A stretch of DNA of 64,000 nucleotides from Saprospirales bacterium. Its GTDB lineage: Bacteria > Bacteroidota > Bacteroidia > Chitinophagales > Saprospiraceae. The notes under the pieces were generated by a model. That model made no database searches. It saw nothing but the letters and a program-made list of their open reading frames with translations, and was not told the origin of the DNA. This document shows, piece after piece, positions 44,818 to 52,408 of the stretch. The stretch covers positions 1 to 64,000 of the forward strand of contig JADJBL010000010.1 of assembly GCA_016703765.1 (NCBI GenBank), read 5' to 3'. Each line of letters opens with the position of its first letter. The stretch's first letter is position 1. A program made the position numbers and the translations under genes.

Positions 44818-47800
44818 ATGAAATTTCTCGTAAAACTTTTATTTGGGAGTTTGCTTTTGTTTCCAAACATTCTCCCCGGACAATCCTGCACGGAATACAT
44901 TGCAGAAGACAAAACTTTAGGAGGCCTCCACTATGTGAAGACGAGCCTTCAGACCCTCATCATCCGGGGAACCTATGAATACAGCATCGAACTGTTTACC
45001 GACAGCAAGGGTATTCTCGGCCGGATGCGATCCAAGGGAGGGGTGGATTTTAACCAGGGCGACGAACTCATTTTGGTAGACAGCAATAACGTCCGCAAAA
45101 CTTACCGCTTTATTGAAATGGGGCAGATGACCACCGAGGGTGGTACGCCCGTCCACCAAAATGTCCTTCAGCTGGATATGGCCGCGGTCGAATGGCTCGG
45201 CAATTCCTTCATTTCCATCATGTATCTGAAGAACAACATCAGCAATGAAATAAGGAAATTCACCATCATATCGAACCGCCAGATCGCTTTGCGCAACATG
45301 GCAGCCTGTTTCGGAGGCAGGATCGATCCGACCAAGATCAAGGACGTGGTACTCGCCGATATGCCTTCGCGCCCCAATACAAATACCGGCGCCCAGGGTG
45401 GACAACCCGCCCGGCCGGTGGATATTAACTCCCTGAACGACCAGGAACTGGCCGACCTCTATAAGCAATTGAGGGAAACCAAGGAACGCGTCAGGGCGGA
45501 GATCCGGGCTGAAGAGCAGACCGGGGAAGAAATTAAACTCCAGCTACAACAGGAAGTTGCGCTTTCCCGCGAACAGGCCAACCAAAAAAGGAGCGAATAC
45601 GCTCAGGAGGTTCTGGAGGCCCGCCAACGGTCTACGGGTGAAATGGAAAAGGCCAAGCAGGAAATTACCACCCTGGTAGCCGAGGCCAAGAAAAAAGCCG
45701 ATACCGAGATCGAGCGGATCAATCTCGACGTGATACAGGCCAAGCAATTAGCTGCGGAAGAGGTGCAGAAAGCCCGGCTCGCTGCCGCCCAGGAGGTGGT
45801 CGCCGCCAGGGAAAATGCAGCCAAAGAGATCCAGGCCGTGAAACAAAACGTGGAAAACGCGAAAGTGGAATATTCGGACGAAGTGGCGACTGCCAGAGAA
45901 AATTCGCTTTCTGAAATCAACCGCATCCGTTCGGAAACAACCAAAACGATAGAGGAAGCACGCATCACCGCAACGAAGGAAAAGGAGAGAACTACCGGAG
46001 AGGTTGTGGTTACCAAGAAAACCGCGTCTGAGCAGATTCTTCAAACCCAGGAAGAAACCGCAGCAGAAATTGCCCGTATCCGGGAAAACGCGGTATTGGA
46101 AAAGCAGAAATTCGCCTATGAGGTGGCAGAGGCCAAACGCCGCTCGGCTGAAGAAGTAGGATTGGTGCAGCAGAATACCTCCAACGAACTCGCAAATATT
46201 AGAGAAGTATTAGCCAAGGAAAGAGAAGCCGCGGCCCTGGAAGTAGCCGAAGCCAAAAAACGGGCTACCCTCGAGGTCAACACCACCCTGCAACAGGTCG
46301 CCTCGGAAAAGGAGAGGGCAGCCAAAGAGCTTGCCGCTACCCACCAAAAATCTGCCGAAGATGTAGCCCTCGCACGCCAGAATGCAGAGAAAGAAAAAGC
46401 GAATATAGCCCTCGAAGTGAAAGCGGCCAGGGATAAGGCTACTCAAAACATCGAACAGATCAACCAGGAACAGGCAGCGGCTATCCAGAGTTCAAAAGCC
46501 AATGCGGAGGCGGAGAAAAAGAGGATCGCGGAAGACGTAGCCATTGCACGCGAAAATGCATCCAAGGAGATCGCCCGCATCCAGAGCGAGGCCCAGGCTA
46601 ATATCCAAACGATCAAAGCCAACGAGGAGGCCACCAAGAAACAACTGGCTACCGAGGTAGCCGCCGCCCGCGAAAAGGCCAATGCCGAGATATTCAAAGC
46701 CCAGCAGGATGCTTCGGTGACGGTTCAGGATGCCCAGAAGAAAGCGGAGAGCGCCCGGACGCAATACACCACCGAATTGGCGCTTGCCCAGGAAACCGCG
46801 TCTTCCAAAATAAAGGCTATTCAGGAGGAAGCTGCCGCCAAGGTCGCCGAAGCCAAACGCATTGAAGCTCAGGCCAAGGAAATGACAGCCTCTGAGGTGG
46901 GCAGCGCCCGCGAAAAGTCTGCCGCCGAAGTGCGCATGGCTCAGGAAGCCGCCGCAGGGGAAATAGCCAAGGCTAAGGAAGCCACGGCCCTTGCCCAGCA
47001 GCAAAGCGCCAATGAGATAGCGGAGTCGCGGAAAACGGCGGCAGAGGTCGTCTCCCGGGTGCGCTCGGATGAGGCCGAAGCCGTCAAGGCGGCTCGTGAA
47101 TCGGGCGCCAAGGAACGCCAGACCCTCGCCGGGGAAGTTTCCGCCGCACGGGAAAAGGCCAACGCGGAAATCTCCTCCATCAACAGCCAACTAGCCAAGG
47201 ATGTCCAGGTGGCCAGGGAAGCCGCCGCCAAGGAAAAAGAACGCGTAGCGCTCGAAGTGCTTACGCAACGCACGGCCTCTGCCGAATCCGTCGCCAAAGC
47301 CCAGGAGGCAGCCGCCGCAGAAATCGCGGCTATCAAACGCCAGGCTGCCGAGGCCATTGCCAAAGCCCAGCAGGAAGCGGATACCCGTAAATCAGAACTG
47401 GCCGCCGAGCTCAATACGACCCGCACCAATATCACCAACGAAATAGCAACTGCCAGAAAGCAGGCCGATGAACAAAAATCGGGTTTTGCCCAGGAAGTAG
47501 CTACCGCGGAAGCTGCAAGCCGCAAAGCTGGGAGCGATGCCCGGACCAGCTCACTGGAAGAAATTAAGAAGGTCCAGGATGAAACCTCCGTTAAAAAGAC
47601 CCAATACTTCGCCGATGCGGAAGCTGCCCGCAAGAAAGCCATGGAAGAAATAAGCGCCGCGCAGAAGGAATCCAACGACGCAGTTTACCAAACCCGGCAG
47701 ACCGCAACCGAACAGATCACCCGTATCAAGGAAGAAACCGGCCGCGTGATCAACGAGGAGCAGGCTAAAGTAGAGGAGGCGAGGAAACTTGCGCTCGAAG

Positions 47801-47958
47801 AACGCAATAAGCAAACGGAACTGAGCTCCAAAACCGCCGGAATGCAGAAGGTTATAGAAGAAAAAGAAGCCAAGGTCAATAGCCTCGAAACGGATATCCA
47901 AAAAGCCCAGGAAGAACTGCGGCGGCTTCAGGCGGAAATCAAAAAAGCAGGGGGGTAA
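44818..47958 (+). CDS. Giant exported coiled-coil protein with 40-residue super-repeats
   Basis: This 1,046-residue protein has a signal peptide (MKFLVKLLFGSLLLFPNILPG) and so is probably periplasmic or surface-exposed. Residues about 25-180 form a globular head of beta character. A Pro/Gly linker (residues 182-203) leads into an uninterrupted Ala/Glu/Lys/Gln-rich helix to the end. From about residue 254 the helix parses into some 18 units of 18+11+11 residues. A typical unit is (AEAEKKRIAEDVAIAREN)(ASKEIARIQSE)(AQANIQTIKAN). Hendecads with one heptad per 40 residues would give a long, nearly straight rod. I recognise no family with this exact pattern. The ATG at 44818 is chosen for its signal peptide; the open frame begins 14 codons earlier. 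A TlpA-like gene follows 50 bases later. Confidence 0.8.
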   Translation: MKFLVKLLFGSLLLFPNILPGQSCTEYIAEDKTLGGLHYVKTSLQTLIIRGTYEYSIELFTDSKGILGRMRSKGGVDFNQGDELILVDSNNVRKTYRFIEMGQMTTEGGTPVHQNVLQLDMAAVEWLGNSFISIMYLKNNISNEIRKFTIISNRQIALRNMAACFGGRIDPTKIKDVVLADMPSRPNTNTGAQGGQPARPVDINSLNDQELADLYKQLRETKERVRAEIRAEEQTGEEIKLQLQQEVALSREQANQKRSEYAQEVLEARQRSTGEMEKAKQEITTLVAEAKKKADTEIERINLDVIQAKQLAAEEVQKARLAAAQEVVAARENAAKEIQAVKQNVENAKVEYSDEVATARENSLSEINRIRSETTKTIEEARITATKEKERTTGEVVVTKKTASEQILQTQEETAAEIARIRENAVLEKQKFAYEVAEAKRRSAEEVGLVQQNTSNELANIREVLAKEREAAALEVAEAKKRATLEVNTTLQQVASEKERAAKELAATHQKSAEDVALARQNAEKEKANIALEVKAARDKATQNIEQINQEQAAAIQSSKANAEAEKKRIAEDVAIARENASKEIARIQSEAQANIQTIKANEEATKKQLATEVAAAREKANAEIFKAQQDASVTVQDAQKKAESARTQYTTELALAQETASSKIKAIQEEAAAKVAEAKRIEAQAKEMTASEVGSAREKSAAEVRMAQEAAAGEIAKAKEATALAQQQSANEIAESRKTAAEVVSRVRSDEAEAVKAARESGAKERQTLAGEVSAAREKANAEISSINSQLAKDVQVAREAAAKEKERVALEVLTQRTASAESVAKAQEAAAAEIAAIKRQAAEAIAKAQQEADTRKSELAAELNTTRTNITNEIATARKQADEQKSGFAQEVATAEAASRKAGSDARTSSLEEIKKVQDETSVKKTQYFADAEAARKKAMEEISAAQKESNDAVYQTRQTATEQITRIKEETGRVINEEQAKVEEARKLALEERNKQTELSSKTAGMQKVIEEKEAKVNSLETDIQKAQEELRRLQAEIKKAGG

Positions 47959-48008
47959 TATAAGCGCGGAATTTGCGTTATTTGCCTGAAATTTTAATAA
48001 AGTGCTTT

Positions 48009-49430
48009 ATGAAGGCCTCTATAAGGATTACACTTCTGTTTCTGCTCTTTTGCAATCTAGCCTACTCCCAAAAAGAACACGAGATCCGCGTCAAGATCGA
48101 CGGATTCCAGGAAAAGGAACTCTACCTGGGTTACTATCTCCAGGATAAGCAATACCTGCTCGACACCACCTTTCTCGGAGAGGATGGGTATTTCACCTTT
48201 AAAGGGGAAGAAATTACACCGGGCGGCCTTTTCCTCATCGTAATGCCCCCGGATAACCAGTATTTTCAGCTCTTGATCGACCCGGACAACCAGCGATTCA
48301 CAGTGCATTGCAAAAGCCCGCTCAATCCCACCGAAGGGATGGAGATCAAGGGGTCGGACGACAACAAGCTGTTTTACGATTACCTGGCTTTTTTGGCGGC
48401 CAAACGCCCCGAAGCAGTGAGCCTGCAGGAAGCGATCGACAACCCGGAAACGCCCGAAAAGAAAAAGCAGGATTTGCAGGAAAAACTCGATGCACTCAAC
48501 AAAACTGTGGAGGATTACCAGGACGAGCTCATCGAAAAACATCCAAAGTCCCTTACGGCGGTGGTGATACAGTCCAACCTCCCGCTGGACCTGCCCGAAT
48601 TCGAAGGGGAAGGCAAAGAGGTAGAGGTTAAAAAATGGCAATACGCCAAACAACACTATTTCGACAACCTGAACCTCACAGACCCCAGGCTGCTCCGCAC
48701 CCCCTTCCTCTTCCAGCGCCTCGACCATTTTGTCAACAAAATGACCGTCCAGCATCCGGATTCCATCAACCAGTCTCTATTCTACCTGCTGGAAAAGATG
48801 AAACCCTCGGAGGAGACCTTTAAATACTATCTAATCCATTTCCTCAATACCTACGCCAAGTCCCAGATCGTCGGCTTTGATGCGGTATATGTTTTCCTGG
48901 CCAAAACCTATTACGCCAGCGGCCAGGCGCCCTGGACCGACGAGGAACAGCTCGCCAAGATCATCGAAAACGCCAATAAACTCGAACCCCTTCTCATCGG
49001 GAAGGTGGCGCCGAATATAAAAATGCAGACCAAGGACAACAAGGACATCTGGCTGCACGAATTTCAATCGCCCTACACCGTCCTGTTCTTTTGGGATCCG
49101 GATTGCGGACATTGCAAAAAATCCATGCCCGAAATGATCGAGTTCTACAATCAGTTCAAGGGCAGGGGCGTCGAAGTTTTTGCCGTATGCACCAAGCTCT
49201 ACGACGAACTGGAGGAGTGCTGGCTGACCATCGAAGAAAAAGGAATGGGCATCTGGTTCAACACCGTCGATCCATACAACCGCTCCAAATACAAGACTAT
49301 TTACGACATCAAGACTACCCCGCAGATCTATATCCTCAACGACAAAAAAGAGATTCTGTCAAAACGGATTGGGGCTGAGCAGCTCCCCGAAGTGATGGAG
49401 CAGATACTGAAGAGGGGAGAACACAACTAA
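48009..49430 (+). CDS. TlpA-like periplasmic thiol-disulfide protein (DUF4369/DUF5106/thioredoxin)
   Basis: This 473-residue exported protein has a signal peptide ending near NLAYSQ from ATG 48009 (MKASIRITLLFLLF). It begins with a DUF4369-type beta-sandwich (KIDGFQEKELYLGYYLQDKQYLLDTTFL). A helical DUF5106-like middle follows, and then a thioredoxin-fold domain with the redox motif FFWDPDCGHCKKSMPEM and the cis-Pro region IKTTPQIYILN. The CGHC motif is like that of disulfide isomerases. Role: probably reduction or isomerisation of disulfides in exported proteins. It follows the coiled-coil protein gene and is likely co-transcribed with it. Confidence 0.88.
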   Translation: MKASIRITLLFLLFCNLAYSQKEHEIRVKIDGFQEKELYLGYYLQDKQYLLDTTFLGEDGYFTFKGEEITPGGLFLIVMPPDNQYFQLLIDPDNQRFTVHCKSPLNPTEGMEIKGSDDNKLFYDYLAFLAAKRPEAVSLQEAIDNPETPEKKKQDLQEKLDALNKTVEDYQDELIEKHPKSLTAVVIQSNLPLDLPEFEGEGKEVEVKKWQYAKQHYFDNLNLTDPRLLRTPFLFQRLDHFVNKMTVQHPDSINQSLFYLLEKMKPSEETFKYYLIHFLNTYAKSQIVGFDAVYVFLAKTYYASGQAPWTDEEQLAKIIENANKLEPLLIGKVAPNIKMQTKDNKDIWLHEFQSPYTVLFFWDPDCGHCKKSMPEMIEFYNQFKGRGVEVFAVCTKLYDELEECWLTIEEKGMGIWFNTVDPYNRSKYKTIYDIKTTPQIYILNDKKEILSKRIGAEQLPEVMEQILKRGEHN

Positions 49431-49439
49431 TTCAGTTTT

Positions 49440-49496
49440 TAAGTTATTGAGATAATAAGTTATTTATAATCAATAACTTATTATCTCAATAACTTA
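49440..49496. repeat. Perfect 25-bp inverted repeat between convergent genes
   Basis: TAAGTTATTGAGATAATAAG and the next five bases (49440-49464) are exactly complementary to 49472-49496 around the 7-base loop TATAATC. It is AT-rich and lacks a terminal T run, but its place between the TlpA-like and SDR stops suggests a role in transcript 3' ends. Confidence 0.9.
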
Positions 49497-49505
49497 TACC
49501 CTTCT

Positions 49506-50300
49506 TTATGTGAGTTTCGCCCTCCTGAGCAGCTTCGAAAGGAGTCTTGGAAAGAACCGCTTCAGATATACCCCGCCCATTTCGCGGATTCCACCGATCA
49601 AAATTTCTTCCCGCCGGCTGTCGAGGGCTTTGAGGAAGCGTTCTGCGAAATCGCTTGTCGTCATGGCATGACTTTGCCCATGGCCCATTTCTTGCATGGG
49701 AGAACCATCGCCTTTAATGCCCCTCATCGTGATTTCCGTCTTCACATAACCGGGGATGGCGATGACCACCCGGACGCCAAAAGGGTATAGCTCTCCGCGA
49801 AGGCAATCGAAAAAACCATGAAGGGCGTGTTTGGAAGGGGAGTAGGAGGAGCGCAGGGCCGTGCCGAATTTTCCGATCACGCTGCTGATGACGATGATCA
49901 TCCCCTTTTTTCTTTCGATGAACTGTGGCAGCAGGGCCTTGGTCAGCGCGACCGGGCCGAAATAATTCACGTCCATCATTTTTTTATCTACGGACAACAG
50001 GGTGTCTACGGCCAGTCCCCGGCTGGTCATGCCGGCGTTGTTGATCAGGATATCGACCGGCCCGAGTTCGCGCAAAACCTGCTCCACCACAGCGGGAATG
50101 CGGTCGTGCTCTGTCATGTCCATTTGAAAGGTCCAGACCTTTTCCGGATAGGCGCATTCATTTCTGACCCGGGTCAATTCCTCCATCCGGCGGGCGCTGA
50201 GCACCAGCCGGGCGCCCCGCTGGGAAAGCGCCTTGGCCAGTCCCTCCCCGATGCCGGAAGAGGCTCCGGTGATCCAGATCAGTTGGTCCTGAAAATCCAT
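49506..50300 (-). CDS. Short-chain dehydrogenase/reductase
   Basis: This is a 264-residue classical SDR. The cofactor motif is TGASSGIGEGLAKALSQRGA, NNAGMTSRGL is the structural motif, and the catalytic set is Ser in VISSVIGKFG and YSPSK. An Arg after the glycine-rich strand (VLSARRMEEL) hints at NADP(H). The sequence resembles the DHRS7-like group. The C-terminal MGGVYLKRFFPRLLSKLLRRA is basic and amphipathic and may touch membrane. The substrate is unknown. It is intact. Confidence 0.9.
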   Translation of the reverse strand: MDFQDQLIWITGASSGIGEGLAKALSQRGARLVLSARRMEELTRVRNECAYPEKVWTFQMDMTEHDRIPAVVEQVLRELGPVDILINNAGMTSRGLAVDTLLSVDKKMMDVNYFGPVALTKALLPQFIERKKGMIIVISSVIGKFGTALRSSYSPSKHALHGFFDCLRGELYPFGVRVVIAIPGYVKTEITMRGIKGDGSPMQEMGHGQSHAMTTSDFAERFLKALDSRREEILIGGIREMGGVYLKRFFPRLLSKLLRRAKLT

Positions 50301-50381
50301 TGGCGGCGCTTTAAATAATTTGACAATTGGGCCAAAAGGTAAAAAACTTTCCCCATCTTTTGGCTTCCATCAACCAAGGTC

Positions 50382-51644
50382 ATGAACCGCTATTTCCAGC
50401 AGCAAGCGCTATTTCCTCCGCAAATTTTCCAGCCGCCTTCCCTCAACCTGGGAATGATACTGGTCATCCCCGCCAGGGAGGAGCCCCAGCTATTGAGCAC
50501 ATTGATTGGGCTGACCCGTTGCGCCCTGCCCTCCTGCGATGTGGAAGTGATCGTGGTGTGCAACGGTTCGGAAACGGATGGACCCGAGATCCGCGCACAG
50601 CAGGAAAAAGTGGCCTTCCTGGTGGAGGAGTGGGCGGAAAAATGGCCGGGAAAGAGCCGGCTCCGGTTCTTTCTCCTCTGGCACCCCGATCTTCCCCGCA
50701 AGCAGGCCGGCGTCGGCCTGGCCAGGAAAATCGGCATGGACGAAGCCTGCTTCAGGCTGGAAAAGGCCGGCAATCCCCGGGGATTAGTCGTTTGTTACGA
50801 TGCGGACAGTCGCTGCGACAAAAATTACCTGACGGAACTGGAGGCTTTTTTCCTGCGCCGACCCGATTGCGAGGCCTGCGGGATCTATTTCGAACACCCG
50901 CTGGAAGGCGTCGATTACCCCGATGGGGTTTACGAGGCGATCGCGGAGTACGAGCTTCATCTTCGCTATTTTATTCAGGCCCAGCGTTTTGCCGGGTTCC
51001 CATTCGCCTACCATACGGTGGGTTCCAGCATGGCCGTCCGGTCGGATGCCTACCAAAGGCAAGGGGGGATGAACCGTCGGCAGGCAGGGGAGGATTTCTA
51101 TTTCTTCCACAAATTCACTCCTTTGGGCGCCGTCGGGACCTTAACTACCACCCGGGTGATCCCGTCCCCCCGCCCATCCCACAGGGTGCCCTTCGGCACG
51201 GGAAGAGCCGTTCGCGAAAGGCTGAATACCAAAAAGAGCTATCGTACCTACCATCCGGAACTCTTTCTTCATTTGAAAGCTTTTCGCAGCGATGTCCCGG
51301 CGCTTTTTGAAGCCAAGGAACACCAGGTTCAAACCCTTTTTCAAAATTGGCATCCCTCCCTGCAAGCCTTTCTGGAGGAGCAGGATTTCCACGCCAACTT
51401 GCAGGAAATCCGCTCCCATTCAGCCAAACAAGACACTTTCGAGAATCGCTTTTTCCGATGGTTCAATGCCTTCCGGCTGATGAAGTACCTCCACCACGCC
51501 AGGGAGAACGGGTTTCCGGATGTTCCGGTTGGAGAGGCGGCCGAATGGCTGTTGGGGGAGTTAAAGCTGAGGGCTGAGGGGAGCAGTATTCGGGAGCTTT
51601 TATTGAAGTACAGGGAAATTGAAAGAAAAGTTTTTAGTTCTTAG
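50382..51644 (+). CDS. Family 2-type glycosyltransferase
   Basis: This 420-residue GT-A glycosyltransferase-like protein has no membrane helices. It has MILVIPAREEPQLLSTL, VEVIVVCNGSETD, and the DxD-like VVCYDADSRCDKNYL, followed by GSSMAVRSDAYQRQGGMNRRQAGEDFYFFHK, where the EDFYF block corresponds to the usual acceptor-side ED motif. The C-terminal 150 residues are helical and not recognised. The last codons (KVFSS) and the stop are part of the 3' palindrome arm at 51629. The substrate is unknown. Confidence 0.8.
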   Translation: MNRYFQQQALFPPQIFQPPSLNLGMILVIPAREEPQLLSTLIGLTRCALPSCDVEVIVVCNGSETDGPEIRAQQEKVAFLVEEWAEKWPGKSRLRFFLLWHPDLPRKQAGVGLARKIGMDEACFRLEKAGNPRGLVVCYDADSRCDKNYLTELEAFFLRRPDCEACGIYFEHPLEGVDYPDGVYEAIAEYELHLRYFIQAQRFAGFPFAYHTVGSSMAVRSDAYQRQGGMNRRQAGEDFYFFHKFTPLGAVGTLTTTRVIPSPRPSHRVPFGTGRAVRERLNTKKSYRTYHPELFLHLKAFRSDVPALFEAKEHQVQTLFQNWHPSLQAFLEEQDFHANLQEIRSHSAKQDTFENRFFRWFNAFRLMKYLHHARENGFPDVPVGEAAEWLLGELKLRAEGSSIRELLLKYREIERKVFSS

Positions 51645-51706
51645 TTTTTAATTTTTAGTTAGAAATTCCGCTACAACTAAAAATTAAAAACTAATAACTA
51701 AAAACT
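51629..51706. repeat. 32-bp inverted repeat of CTAAAAAC words linking two stop codons
   Basis: The arm 51629-51660 (AGTTTTTAGTTCTTAG and following bases) is complementary to 51675-51706 with one mismatch. The left arm contains the glycosyltransferase stop codon, and the right arm directly abuts the stop of the MiaE-like gene. Confidence 0.9.
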
Positions 51707-52291
51707 TCAATGGAGCGCCGCCCTGATCTCCAGTCCATCGAGAATTTCCGCCTCCTGTTTCACCCACCATTCGAGGCGTTTGTAGGTTTGGTCTTCCGGA
51801 AAATAATGTAGGGCCATTTTGACGTAGATATGGCCGTGTTTGGCCTCCGAGGTCCAGAGCATTTTGTAGAACCGTTGCAGAGCCGGTTCTTCCAGGGCTT
51901 CGGCGACCAGTTTAAAGCGCTCGGCGCCACGGGTTTCGACAATGGACCCGATGAGCAGGCGGTCGAGAAAACGCTCGGTTCGGCCCGAATGGCAGCGCTG
52001 GAGCAGTTGCTTAATATAAGGATCTTCGGGTATCTGGTGCGCCAGTTGGAGATTTCTCTCCCGGAGCAAGGCATAGACCTGCTGGAAATGGTCCAGCTCC
52101 TCGATGGCTGTTTCGATCAATTCGGGGATGATCTCCACCCGGTCGGGGTATTTGGCGACCATGCTCAGGGCCATGGCCGAAGCCTTGCGCTCGCAATCGG
52201 CGTGGTCCTGGAGGAAGGAGTCAAAATCGCCCATCACCGCGCTCACCCATTCGGTTCTGGAGGGAATGCCTACGTCGAGGTTGCGTTTCAT
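51707..52291 (-). CDS. miaE: MiaE-like tRNA-(ms2io6A)-hydroxylase
   Basis: This 194-residue ferritin-like di-iron enzyme would hydroxylate the isopentenyl side chain of ms2i6A37 in tRNA. Iron ligands are visible in the expected helices: DHADCERKASAMA (Glu), TAIEELDHFQQV (Glu..His), GSIVETRGAERF (Glu) and SEAKHGHIYV (Glu..His). Length is close to that of Pseudomonas-type MiaE. The ATG is preceded by a GTCACCAATCACTAGTCACC leader. It is divergent from mrp, with a TAGTTTTG element in the gap. Confidence 0.9.
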   Translation of the reverse strand: MKRNLDVGIPSRTEWVSAVMGDFDSFLQDHADCERKASAMALSMVAKYPDRVEIIPELIETAIEELDHFQQVYALLRERNLQLAHQIPEDPYIKQLLQRCHSGRTERFLDRLLIGSIVETRGAERFKLVAEALEEPALQRFYKMLWTSEAKHGHIYVKMALHYFPEDQTYKRLEWWVKQEAEILDGLEIRAALH

Positions 52292-52408
52292 GGTGGTGAC
52301 TAGTGATTGGTGACTAGTGACTGGTTGGGATTTTTGTTACCTTTGGGCAAAACTAATAAAATTACCAGTAACAAGTGACTAGTCACTAGTCACCAGTCAC
52401 CAGTCACC
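52292..52408. repeat. Start-to-start inverted word array between miaE and mrp
   Basis: GTGACTAGTGATTGG words from the miaE start codon to 52325 mirror the GTCACTAGTCACCAG words from 52372 to the mrp start codon. Both genes therefore carry the same (GTCACCA)n sequence in sense orientation immediately before ATG. The central AT-rich part holds two face-to-face promoter elements. Confidence 0.85.
52338..52355. promoter_or_regulatory. Overlapping divergent -7 elements of mrp and miaE
   Basis: TACCTTTG (52338-52345) faces right for mrp. TAGTTTTG on the minus strand (52355-52348) faces left for miaE. Both match TAnnTTTG. No good -33 boxes are visible. Confidence 0.45.

Noticed and set aside
50327..51310. 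A 327-residue plus-strand frame overlapping the glycosyltransferase gene
   Set aside because: It is Arg/Pro/Gly-rich and out of frame with the clear GT-A motifs of the gene at 50382-51644.
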